A stretch of 64,000 nucleotides of DNA, taken from contig JBDXHU010000008.1 of NCBI GenBank assembly GCA_039989475.1, positions 1 through 64,000 of the forward strand. Reading direction: 5' to 3'. Positions within the stretch are counted from its first letter, which is position 1. Each line of letters begins with the position of its first letter. The stretch comes from JBDXHU01 sp039989475. Its GTDB lineage: Bacteria; Pseudomonadota; Gammaproteobacteria; Pseudomonadales; Halieaceae. Below the pieces are notes generated by a model. It saw nothing but the letters and a program-made list of their open reading frames with translations, did no database searches and was not told the origin of the DNA. Positions 49,223-61,028 of this stretch are shown one piece after another. The translations under genes and the position numbers were made by a program.

Positions 49223-50449
49223 TTGCCCAGGATCAATAAAGACCGCTATATCTCCTCCGACTGGATGCAGCGGGAGTGGGAGCAGGTCTGGAAGAAGAGC
49301 TGGCAAATTGCCGTGCCCCTGTCCGACCTGAAAGCGCCGGGAGATTTTGCCGTCTATCAGCTCGGGCCGGAAAGCATCCTGCTGAGCTGCACTGAAGCCG
49401 GTGAGATCAAGGCCTTCTACAACGTCTGCCAGCACCGCGGTATGCGGCTGGTCGCCGATCACTGTGGACACAGCGACAGCTTCCGCTGCCCCTATCACAG
49501 CTGGCGCTATAACGGGCAGGGTCAGCTTACCTATGCGCCGGATACCGAAGGCTTTAGCGATGGCTTAGCGCCAGAACAGGTCGGCCTGGGGCCCGTTCGC
49601 TGTGAGCTGGCCCTGGGGTTTGCCTGGATTTCACTGGACGACGAAATCGAACCGCTGGCTGATTACCTCTCGGACATGCTACCGCTACTGTCGCACTACG
49701 AGTTCGAAAACATGACATTGCTGCAGGACCAGACAGTACTGGTGAACTGCAACTGGAAGGCGGTGCATGATAATTTCAGTGAGCTCTATCATGTGCCCTA
49801 TTTGCATCCACAGCATCGCCGTTTTGTCGACTGTACCGCTGCCACCGATGAACTCTATCCTGCGGGGCACACCCGGGTCTGCGTGCCCGGCGGCACTACA
49901 GACTCACGCTTTGACACGCCGGTCATGCCAACAGACATCCTGTGCATGCAACTGGAAGCCCTGGGCCTGGACCCCGCAGACTATGAAAATCGTGTGGACG
50001 AAGTACAGGCTGTGATTCGTAAGGAAAAGCGCAAGCTGGCCGCGACCACGCCCTATTACAACAACTTCAGCGATACAGAACTCAGCGACGTGATGCAGAC
50101 CAACGTATTTCCCAACGCCATTTTCTCCTACCAGCCGGAAATGCTCTGGCTGATTCGTCCCCGCCCCCATGAGACCGATCCCAATCGTTGCTACCTCGAC
50201 AAGTTGAGTTTCGAGCGCTTTCCCGCCGCGGAGCAAACCCAGCGACCGACGCATGATGTGTTCTCCTACACCGACGTAATGGCGGGTAACAAGAGCATGA
50301 CCGATACCATCGACCAGGACTTGTCCCTGCTTTCGCAGGCCCAACAGGGCATGCTGTCGGACGGCTTCCAGGAGCTGTGGTTGAATGACAGGGAATCACG
50401 AATACATCATTTCCATCAGCGACTGGATGAGCTGATAGGCCTTAACTGA
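49223..50449 (+). CDS. Rieske oxygenase alpha subunit, Glu-bridged type
   Basis: 408 residues. The only available start is the TTG at 49223 because a stop lies seven codons earlier; the ribosome site is weak (CAGG). Rieske ligands C69/H71 (CQHRG) and C89/H92 (CPYHSW). Catalytic iron H190 and H195 in NFSELYHVPYLHP. The residue usually an Asp bridging the two metal centres is E187, as in carnitine/betaine-type monooxygenases such as CntA and GbcA. This hints at a quaternary amine or similar substrate; ring hydroxylation is also possible. No beta subunit or reductase is adjacent. Confidence 0.85.
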   Translation: MPRINKDRYISSDWMQREWEQVWKKSWQIAVPLSDLKAPGDFAVYQLGPESILLSCTEAGEIKAFYNVCQHRGMRLVADHCGHSDSFRCPYHSWRYNGQGQLTYAPDTEGFSDGLAPEQVGLGPVRCELALGFAWISLDDEIEPLADYLSDMLPLLSHYEFENMTLLQDQTVLVNCNWKAVHDNFSELYHVPYLHPQHRRFVDCTAATDELYPAGHTRVCVPGGTTDSRFDTPVMPTDILCMQLEALGLDPADYENRVDEVQAVIRKEKRKLAATTPYYNNFSDTELSDVMQTNVFPNAIFSYQPEMLWLIRPRPHETDPNRCYLDKLSFERFPAAEQTQRPTHDVFSYTDVMAGNKSMTDTIDQDLSLLSQAQQGMLSDGFQELWLNDRESRIHHFHQRLDELIGLN

Positions 50450-50508
50450 CGTAAACACATTACTGACATAGAATATCCTTATAAACCGACAATCAGAGGA
50501 GTCTTTTC

Positions 50509-51546
50509 ATGCAAGTAAAAGCCTATGCAATCCAGGCCGAGGGCCAGAAGCTGGAACCGTTTACCGTCGAGCGCAAGGAACCAGGCTCAGAAGACGTGTT
50601 GATCGAGTTAATGTATTGCGGCATCTGTCACTCGGACCTCATCATCGCCAACAATGAATCCGGTGCGGCCATGTACCCCGTGGTACCAGGTCATGAGATG
50701 GTGGGCCGAGTGGCCGAAGTGGGTGCGGATGTCGACCTGGTCAAGGTCGGCGACCTGGTGGGTGTAGGCTGCATTGCGGATTCCTGTCGCAGTTGCAGCC
50801 CTTGTGAAGCCGGCGACGAGCAGTACTGCGAAAGCGGCTTTTCACTAAGCTTTAACGCCTTTGATACCAGCGGTGAGAAGACCTTTGGTGGCTATAGCAG
50901 TCATTACACGGTCAACCAGCGCTATGCGGTCAAGATTCCCGATGGAATGGATCCGGCTGCCGCCGCGCCCCTGCTCTGCGGCGGCATCACGGTCTACACC
51001 CCTCTAAAACGTTACGGTGCCGGCCCCGGCAAAAAAGTAGGCGTACTCGGCCTGGGTGGCCTGGGTCATCTGGCTATCAAGATCTCCAGCGCCATGGGCG
51101 CTCACACGGTAATGCTGACCTCATCGCCCAACAAAGTGGCGGACGCACAAAAGCTCGGTGCCGACGAGGTGGTACTGACCAGCCAGGAAGACGATCTCAA
51201 GGCTCACGCTGGCAGCTTCGATATGATTATCAACACAATCTCCGGCGAACATGACGCCAACAGCTACTTACCCCTGCTCGCCCGGGGAGGGAATATGTGC
51301 TTTGTGGGCGCACCACAGACACCACTGCCGATTATGATTTCCAATCTGCTGATGGGTGACAAGCTGATGTCTGGATCGCTGATCGGCGGCATACCCAGCA
51401 CCGCGGAGATGCTGGAGTTTTGTGCCGAGCACAATATCACTGCCGATATCGAGATGATCAACATGGACGAGGTTAACGAGGCCTGGGATCGTATCGAGAA
51501 GAACGACGTTAAGTACCGCTTCGTGATTGACCTGGCGTCCCTATGA
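50509..51546 (+). CDS. zinc-dependent alcohol dehydrogenase
   Basis: 345 residues, medium-chain dehydrogenase. Catalytic zinc C37 and H62-E63 (YCGICHSDL, PGHEMVGRV); structural zinc lobe with CRSCSPCEAGDEQYC; NAD(P) fold VGVLGLGGLGHLAIKISSAM. Resembles the YahK/cinnamyl-alcohol dehydrogenase group of aldehyde reductases. Ribosome site AGAGGAG. The stop overlaps the next start (ATGA). Could process an aldehyde from the Rieske oxygenase upstream (inference). Confidence 0.9.
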   Translation: MQVKAYAIQAEGQKLEPFTVERKEPGSEDVLIELMYCGICHSDLIIANNESGAAMYPVVPGHEMVGRVAEVGADVDLVKVGDLVGVGCIADSCRSCSPCEAGDEQYCESGFSLSFNAFDTSGEKTFGGYSSHYTVNQRYAVKIPDGMDPAAAAPLLCGGITVYTPLKRYGAGPGKKVGVLGLGGLGHLAIKISSAMGAHTVMLTSSPNKVADAQKLGADEVVLTSQEDDLKAHAGSFDMIINTISGEHDANSYLPLLARGGNMCFVGAPQTPLPIMISNLLMGDKLMSGSLIGGIPSTAEMLEFCAEHNITADIEMINMDEVNEAWDRIEKNDVKYRFVIDLASL

Positions 51547-52373
51547 TAAAGCAACAGATGGTGAGACTTCTTAAGAGAGCCAGGTTGGTGATCGGCGTAT
51601 CCTGCATTGCCGCCAGTGGTCACGCCCTGGGCGACCCCGGCGATGCAACTGTCTGGCAGCAGCGCGACGGATTGTCTGTGTCTGCCGGGGCTTTCCAGCC
51701 CAACTACGATACGAAGATCCGCAAGTCCAGGGGTGACACCGACGGCGACCGGATAAGTCTCGAAGACGACCTTGGCCTCGACGATGATGACCTAATCCCG
51801 GTGGTGTCCCTGGCAATCAGGCCCTGGTCAAAACACAAGTTCTTCTTCAGCTACATGGGCATGGACCGGGACGCCGGAAAAATTCTGAGTGAGGATCTGA
51901 GCTTTGACGGCGTTACCTTCCCGGCAGGCACGGATGTGGATACCGACTTTGATATCAACATGTACCGGGCGGGTTATACCTGGTCATTTTTGCAAAACGA
52001 GGCCTGGGAACTGGGCTTCTCAGTCGGCGCCTACTGGGTCGACATGGACATGCGCATGTCCGCCCTGGGAGGCGCGGTGGACGCGGATTACGACGAGAGC
52101 GAGCCCTTCCCGATGATTGGTTTTTCCGGCTCCTGGTTACTCAATGAGAAGTGGCTGATTCGCGGTACCGCGGAAGCCTTCAGCATTGATATGAATGATA
52201 CCGAAGGTGATTTCTACAACCTGCGGCTGGAGTGCGAGTACGCATTAACAGAGAGGCTCTCCATCGGTGCCGGATACGACCTGGTTCGCATTGATGCAGA
52301 GGACACCAAGAAGAACAACCGGGTCACCTACGACTATGACGGAGCACTAGCCTTCCTGCGCTGGCACTTTTGA
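51543..52373 (+). CDS. outer membrane beta-barrel protein
   Basis: 276 residues. N-terminal signal-like segment (RARLVIGVSCIAASGHALG, after a basic stretch). The mature part has alternating aromatic beta-strands (KHKFFFSYMGMDRDAG, DFDINMYRAGYTWSFL, WELGFSVGAYWVDMDM) and ends in the outer-membrane type LRWHF. Acidic, calcium-loop-like segment DTDGDRISLEDDLGLDDDD near residue 65. Translationally coupled to the dehydrogenase gene, an unusual partner. No specific family was recognised. Confidence 0.75.
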   Translation: MIKQQMVRLLKRARLVIGVSCIAASGHALGDPGDATVWQQRDGLSVSAGAFQPNYDTKIRKSRGDTDGDRISLEDDLGLDDDDLIPVVSLAIRPWSKHKFFFSYMGMDRDAGKILSEDLSFDGVTFPAGTDVDTDFDINMYRAGYTWSFLQNEAWELGFSVGAYWVDMDMRMSALGGAVDADYDESEPFPMIGFSGSWLLNEKWLIRGTAEAFSIDMNDTEGDFYNLRLECEYALTERLSIGAGYDLVRIDAEDTKKNNRVTYDYDGALAFLRWHF

Positions 52374-52377
52374 TCGG

Positions 52378-53508
52378 CTAGTCCAGGGCTGTGTCGACTA
52401 TTGGAATGAATTGCTCGACGACAGCCCCACTACCCACCGAGCCAGACTCGCCGCTGTACTCCTCGAAAAAGACCACGGCGGCATACTCGCGCTCCGTATC
52501 CAGCCAGGCCACCGAGCCGTAGAATCCGGGGTCCAGGAACAGTGTGGTAGGTCCCCCGCCATCCGGTTCCACCAGCCACCAACCCATGCCGTAACCCCAG
52601 CTGTCTGCTTCTGCCGTGGTTCTTTCGATGCGCATAAATGCCAGGCTGTCGGCTGACATCACCCGGTTATCACCGCACAGGCCATCATTGAGGTGTAGTG
52701 ACAGGAGCTTCGCGTAATCGTCCAGGGAGCTCATCATGCCGCCCTCGGAATTAGCATTGTCCTGACCCACCAGGCTTTCGGCGTTACCGTCCCAGAGCGG
52801 TGCCAACGACAGGTTATTGCCGATCTGGGTCACCTCAAGTCCGCAGGGCGCACCGATGTACTGGTCCCACAACTGGTTGAGGGTGCCGCCGCCGGTAATC
52901 TCAGCCACCGCGCCGGACAGGTGCCACTGGCTGCCACCGTAATCGAAGGCCGTGTTGGCGGGTGTCGACACCAATCCAGGTAATGGGGTGGTGTAAAGCG
53001 TTTCGGCGCAGGCCTGCAGCGTCCCCAGGGGCAGAAATTGACAGAGGTGTGGTGCGTAGTCATCGGGCCGCAGGAACAAATTGGCCAGGCCGGGTATCCC
53101 GGAGCGATTCGATACCAGGTGTTCTGTGGTAATGGCCGGGTCCCACACGCCCTGCCATGGCAGGTAGCTGGCGATCGGCTCATCGATCTCGAAATTCACG
53201 TTGTCGTCATCATCGTGCAGCGCCATGAGCAGCGTCACGCTCGGAACCTTGCTGGTGGATGCCAGCAACACCAGGCTGTCTTCTTCCAGGTTGCCAAACG
53301 CGGCCTTGTGGAGAACGCCACCTTCCCTGTCAACGACCACGTAGGAACCCCCGGGGAAGGCCTCTTCTGTGGCAACGAAGTTTTCCATCCAGGCATCAGC
53401 CTCAGTGAAATCAGGCGGGATCTCTGGCTGAGCCTGAAACCGTGAGTCATTGCCGTCACTGCAGGCCGTCAAGAGCACAGAGAGGACTATAAGAAAGTAC
53501 TTCGACAT
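52378..53508 (-). CDS. serine hydrolase (beta-lactamase/esterase-like) lipoprotein
   Basis: 376 residues. Lipobox LTAC with C16. Catalytic S84-x2-K87 in LASTSKVPS. The second motif is Y190-G-G (FDYGGSQWHLSG) instead of the usual Tyr-x-Asn, so activity may be altered. Class C/EstB-type fold of the PF00144 family; likely a surface- or periplasm-tethered esterase or peptidase. Convergent with the beta-barrel gene. Confidence 0.82.
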   Translation of the reverse strand: MSKYFLIVLSVLLTACSDGNDSRFQAQPEIPPDFTEADAWMENFVATEEAFPGGSYVVVDREGGVLHKAAFGNLEEDSLVLLASTSKVPSVTLLMALHDDDDNVNFEIDEPIASYLPWQGVWDPAITTEHLVSNRSGIPGLANLFLRPDDYAPHLCQFLPLGTLQACAETLYTTPLPGLVSTPANTAFDYGGSQWHLSGAVAEITGGGTLNQLWDQYIGAPCGLEVTQIGNNLSLAPLWDGNAESLVGQDNANSEGGMMSSLDDYAKLLSLHLNDGLCGDNRVMSADSLAFMRIERTTAEADSWGYGMGWWLVEPDGGGPTTLFLDPGFYGSVAWLDTEREYAAVVFFEEYSGESGSVGSGAVVEQFIPIVDTALD

Positions 53509-53628
53509 GGTGACATCCCTTTGTATTGTTATCAGCGCACGGAGATAGGGCCGTCGCTGCCAGTATTATGGGGTTAGAATGAGGCTCTTTGCCACCCCGG
53601 GGAATGATCCCGCCCTACGGAGCCGACT

Positions 53629-55161
53629 ATGAATCCCGTACTAGCCTGCAGTCTGTGCGGCCGCTGGCTGCTTGGCGTTTCGATGGCCCTCGGACTGTCA
53701 CTGCCAGCCGCGGGCGGGGAGTATTCCCTGGTCATTAATGGCGGCCGTGTGATTGACCCCGAGACCCGACTCGATGCAGTTCGGCATATTGGCCTGGATG
53801 GCGACCGGATTGCAGTCCTGTCCATGACACCGCTGCAAGGGGCGCGAGTCCTTGATGCCAGCGGCCTGGTGGTTGCACCCGGATTTATTGATCTGCACAC
53901 ACACTCGCCTACCTTACTCGGGCAGCATTACCAGTTGTTCGATGGCGTGACCACGGCGCTGGAGCTTGAGGCTGGCGCCTATCCCATCGAGGACTATGGT
54001 TCAGCACTCAGTGCGACCCCGCTAATCAACTTCGGCGCTTCCGCAGGATACCTTGCCATGCGCATGCTGGAGATGGACGGACTGCGAGCAGGGGGTATTG
54101 GTGAACTCCCCCAACCCGTCGGCATTAAGGGCTGGTGGAATGCCGCCCGTGCCTGGCTCGGTGGTCCGGAAGATCTGCACACGCTGAGGGACCCGGCAAC
54201 CGCAGAGACTCTGGAGCGGCTCAGGCAGACCCTGGAAGCCACACTCGACGCGGGCGCACTGGGGATAGGATTACCACTGGATTACTTTAGCGAGGCAGCC
54301 GGGCCGGACGAAGTGAGGATGATATTTGAAACCGGGGCTGCGCGCGGGGCACCCATCTTCATCCACATCCGCAGGGGCATCAACGGCGACCCCGCCGGGC
54401 TGCGGGAAGTACTGGATCTCGCCGCCGCTACCGGCGCCAGCATCCACATCTGCCATATTACCCACAACGCCATGCGCAACATTGAGCTGTTCCTGCAAGA
54501 AGTCCGCCTGGCAAGTGACCGGGGCGTGGATGTCAGCGTTGGGGTCTTGCCCTACAACGCAGGTTCCACGACCATTTCTGCTGCGGTATTCAACCGCGAT
54601 TGGCAGACCATTTTCGCTATCGATTATAGCGACGTGGAATGGGCCGCTAGCGGCGAGCGTCTGAGTGAGGAAAGCTTTACGCGTTACCAGGAGGAGCAGC
54701 CCCAGGGAGCCGTAATTCATCACTATCTCAAGGAGGAGTGGACCCGCCGCGCACTGGAGGAACCAGACAGCATCGTGGTCAGCGATTTACTCCCCATGCT
54801 CAGCCGCGACCAGAAAGTGGCCCCGCACAACGGAGCCTTCAGCAAGATACTGGCCCGCTATGTGAGGGAGCAGCAGTTGCTGGAACTACCCACGGCGATT
54901 GAAAAAATGACCCTGTTACCGGCTCGGCGACTGCAAGACTATGCGACGCCATTTTCCCGCAAGGGGCGCATCCAGCCGGACATGGACGCGGATATTGTTA
55001 TCTTCGATGCCGAGACCATTATTGACCGAGCCACCTATCGCGACCCCTATCAGGAAGCCGAGGGTATCGCGCATGTCATTGTCGGCGGCGTGCAGGTGAT
55101 CAAGAACGGTGAACTGCTACCCGGTGTGTTCCCCGGCCGCAGAGTCACTGCTGCCAGATAA
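53629..55161 (+). CDS. secreted amidohydrolase (D-aminoacylase-like)
   Basis: 510 residues. Signal peptide (about 1-29, ending LPAAGG). Amidohydrolase-fold signature VAPGFIDLHTHSPT supplies the metal-binding HxH near residue 90; further histidines in IFIHIRRG and IHICHITHN. C-terminal GRIQPDMDADIVIFD is typical. Related to N-acyl-D-amino acid deacylases, but the export signal is unusual for them. Together with the preceding serine hydrolase on the other strand it suggests periplasmic cleavage of amides. Confidence 0.82.
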   Translation: MNPVLACSLCGRWLLGVSMALGLSLPAAGGEYSLVINGGRVIDPETRLDAVRHIGLDGDRIAVLSMTPLQGARVLDASGLVVAPGFIDLHTHSPTLLGQHYQLFDGVTTALELEAGAYPIEDYGSALSATPLINFGASAGYLAMRMLEMDGLRAGGIGELPQPVGIKGWWNAARAWLGGPEDLHTLRDPATAETLERLRQTLEATLDAGALGIGLPLDYFSEAAGPDEVRMIFETGAARGAPIFIHIRRGINGDPAGLREVLDLAAATGASIHICHITHNAMRNIELFLQEVRLASDRGVDVSVGVLPYNAGSTTISAAVFNRDWQTIFAIDYSDVEWAASGERLSEESFTRYQEEQPQGAVIHHYLKEEWTRRALEEPDSIVVSDLLPMLSRDQKVAPHNGAFSKILARYVREQQLLELPTAIEKMTLLPARRLQDYATPFSRKGRIQPDMDADIVIFDAETIIDRATYRDPYQEAEGIAHVIVGGVQVIKNGELLPGVFPGRRVTAAR

Positions 55162-55201
55162 GCAAACAAGGGCCAGAACCCATTAATCCAGGGAGACAGA
55201 C

Positions 55202-55888
55202 TTGCTGTATGCGATCCTGACACTTGCACTTGTCGTCGCCATCTACGCACCCCAGTATTGGGTACGGCATACTATGCGCAAGTACAGCAAGGAGATCAGC
55301 CAGATGCCAGGCACCGGCGGCGAACTGGCACAGCACCTGGTCGATCGACTGGAACTCGAAGGCGTGACGGTCGAGACAACGGACGAGGGACGCGATCATT
55401 TCGATCCGTCGGCGCCGGCGGTACGACTCAGCCCAAGCATCCACGATGGGAAATCACTGACAGCGCTGGCGGTTGCCACCCACGAGGTCGGGCACGCTAT
55501 CCAGTTCAGTAGAAACGAAGCCGTGTTCCAGCTGCGATCCAGATACATGCCCACAGCCATGCTGCTGCGCCGTGCCGGTGAAGTCATCTTGTTGGTAGTT
55601 CCCATTGTTGCACTGGTGCTAAAGGCGCCGCCGCTGATCATCGCACTGGTGGCGCTGAGCCTGGGTCTGCAGCTACTTGGTGCTGGCGCCTACCTGATCA
55701 TGCTGCCAGAGGAGTGGGACGCGAGTTTCAATAAGGCCCTGCCTATTCTGGAGCAGGGTGAGTACGTGCCCGAGAGCAGCCTGCCCGCGATTCGGTCAGT
55801 GCTGCGAGCCGCCGCGCTGACCTACTTTGCCTCGGCATTGGCCAGCATCGTCAATCTTGGCCGCTGGGCGCTATTGTTGCGGCGTTGA
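55202..55888 (+). CDS. YugP-type membrane zinc metallopeptidase
   Basis: 228 residues from the TTG at 55202, preceded by GGGAGA. Zinc motif HEVGH (94-98) in ALAVATHEVGHAIQF; membrane segments at the N-terminus (AILTLALVVAIYA) and at about 120-140 and 145-165 (VILLVVPIVALVLKAPPLII, ALVALSLGLQLLGAGAYLIM). Member of the PF04298 (Zn_peptidase_2) family; the substrate is unknown. Short gap after the amidohydrolase gene suggests a shared transcript. Confidence 0.85.
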   Translation: MLYAILTLALVVAIYAPQYWVRHTMRKYSKEISQMPGTGGELAQHLVDRLELEGVTVETTDEGRDHFDPSAPAVRLSPSIHDGKSLTALAVATHEVGHAIQFSRNEAVFQLRSRYMPTAMLLRRAGEVILLVVPIVALVLKAPPLIIALVALSLGLQLLGAGAYLIMLPEEWDASFNKALPILEQGEYVPESSLPAIRSVLRAAALTYFASALASIVNLGRWALLLRR

Positions 55889-55943
55889 GTCACAAACAGA
55901 AAGACGCAGCACTCCGATCGCAACAGGACTACCGATTCAAGCA

Positions 55944-55971
55944 TTGTCTGTCCCGCGCTTTCTAGTACACT
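55944..55971 (+). promoter_or_regulatory. putative promoter of the binding-protein/kinase operon
   Basis: TTGTCT (55944-55949), 16-bp spacer, TACACT (55966-55971). Transcription would begin about 55978, at or one base before the ATG at 55979, where no ribosome site is visible, so leaderless translation is possible. Similarity to consensus is moderate. Confidence 0.35.
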
Positions 55972-55978
55972 GCCTCGC

Positions 55979-57777
55979 ATGCCGACCAGCTCAATTAACA
56001 AAGCGCCGAAGCAGATAGAGGTTTTCCCTGCGAGCAAATCCATAAACCAGGTTTTTAGCCGCGTTTTTCTCTCCCTGGCGTTATTTCTCGCGCAGTCCGG
56101 ATCCTTAGGTGCATCTGAGCTGGAACAGCCGGATATCGGTTTGCTGGCAGACCCCGCACCGGGCGAGGTGACGGGGGAGTTTCGGCCCGGCTCTCACGTT
56201 AAGTTGTTTCTGCCCAACCTGCCTTATCTGGCCATTTCCCATGCGGTCAACGCATCCCTGGTGCGCCCCGCTGACAACGAACAGGGCTGGCAATACGACC
56301 TGGCCGTTAGTCATAGCAGTGTGGAAGACCAGGTTTGGGAGTTTCAGCTACGCCGGGGGGTAACATTTCAGGAGGGCAGCCCCTTCAATGCCGATTCAGT
56401 ACTGCTGAACATGGCTCATTTCCAGCGCCAGCCTTTCACCTTCAGTAAATTGAGCACGATACTGGAGCGTGTCGAGAAAGTGGATGACTACACCGTACGT
56501 TTCTACCTGAGCGAGCCCTATGGTGTATTCCTGCAGGATGCCATCTGGTTGCAATTTTATACGCCCGCTTACCTGAAGAAGCACGGCTGGAACGGTAAGC
56601 CCAGCTGCCCCAACCTGGCAGAGCCGGGACCCTGGGGCCTGGGCCCCTACATCCTCCACGAGGGCTATGTGGAGGGAGACAGAAGCACGCCGGAAGTCGT
56701 TCTCAAAGCCAATCCGCGCTACTGGGGTGAGGACAGGCCCAAGGTGGAGACTGTCACGATCTATACGGAGCTGAGTATCGAACAGGCCCGGGACCTGGCC
56801 CTGTTCAGCGACGGTGAGCTCGATATAACGCCAGTGCCCTTTGCCGATGAGGTAGAGACCGTGCTCTCGCCGCACGCCAAGCTTGCCGTGTCTCCATCCA
56901 TGAATAACTATGCGATGCACTTCAATTTGCTCAACGGCAACCCCGCCCTGGCCGATGCCCGGATTCGCTATGTAGTCAATCACGCCATCGATCAGGAGTA
57001 TCTGCTGAATTTGTCGATGCTGGGCGAAGGCGTGCTATCGCCCACCATGGTATCGCCTAATTTCCCCCAGGTGTCCGCGGCTATCGATTCGCTGCAGAGC
57101 TACTTCGAAGACTATGCCTCGTCTAATCCCCAGGCCATCGAAAGCCTCAGAGACATGGTGCGAGACTATCAACGGGAGCAGGATCTCGATCCCAATGCCC
57201 CATTGCGCTTGTCCCTGCTGGCCCAGGAGAGCTTCATGTTCCTGATCGGAGACATCCAGCATTTCCTGGCGCAGGTGAATATTGACCTACAGATAAAGGC
57301 AGTTGCTGCTGAGAAGCAGGTGTTCCGCCAATTGTTCGATACCGTGGAAGGCAACAATGAGATTCACTGGGACCTGCTGCTGTGGGGTAATTATGATTGG
57401 TACAAACACCCCTGGTCCGCTTTTTTCGTCTATGTTCCGGGCAGTCCCTGGTCGACTTTGCCACCCAATGAGGCCCTGGTGGAGTACACTGATCAGCTGT
57501 TACGCACCCCACTTGCATCCGATGACTACATACCCCTGATAGCGGAATTTATCCGTCATGTGCATGAGAACAATTACATGGTATTCCTGCCCAGTCCCAA
57601 CAATGTCTATGCTGTGAACAAGGAGCTTGTGTTCAACCCCGGTCGCTCGGCTTTTGTCTATCTGCGAGACCTGGAAGTGACCGGCCAGCACTGGTCCCAG
57701 CGCGGTGAGGCCGCGTATCCCGCAGAGCGTCGCCGCCCCTTGCAAATTAATCACCGAAGTTTGCTGGAGGCCTCCCT

Positions 57778-57781
<4 letters not shown>
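55979..57781 (+). CDS. peptide/solute-binding protein (SBP_bac_5) coupled to a hybrid kinase
   Basis: 600 residues. N-terminal basic region then a hydrophobic segment (FLSLALFLAQSGSLGA) for export. The OppA/DppA-like fold shows WEFQLRRGVTFQEGSPFNAD, VDDYTVRFYLSEPYG, GLGPYILHEGY and RIRYVVNHAIDQEYLL. No permease or ATPase gene is nearby. Its stop overlaps the start of a hybrid histidine kinase by four bases, so it likely reports ligand to the kinase instead of feeding transport (inference). Start at ATG 55979 lacks a ribosome site. Confidence 0.85.
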
Positions 57782-60726
<2,945 letters not shown>

Positions 60727-61028
60727 CGCCTCGAAACCGGCACCCTTCGACCAGTACGCGCTAGACCTGTAAGCTCAAACACGAAAAGGGGCAACATATT
60801 TCATGGCCGCACTATTATTATTCCTGCTTGTCGGTCCGCGAATAAGCCCAACCACCAAAAACAGTCAGGACAGTCAGGACAGTCGGTTTATAGTAAACCT
60901 GCACACATAAAAGACAATCTAGTACTAGCTGTTTTGGGGCCGCGGTCTATTCTTGGGCGGAAGTGGACTGTGACGGGGGATCAGGGATCCTGAATCGGGG
61001 ACGGAACAACGCCTCTACTATGAACCCA
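60727..61028. other. convergent intergenic region
   Basis: 302 bp between the kinase gene and the convergent lipoprotein gene. A 35-codon frame at 60803-60910 begins MAALLLFLLVGP after AAGGGG and could be a small hydrophobic peptide, but nothing else supports it. Three tandem copies of about ten bases (CAGTCAGGA) lie at 60866-60891 and a small palindrome TCAGGGATCCTGA near 60980. No terminator with a T-run was found. Confidence 0.35.

Noticed and set aside
60803..60910. 35-codon hydrophobic frame in the gap after the kinase gene
   Set aside because: Has a possible ribosome site but no homology or context; kept only as a note in the gap entry.
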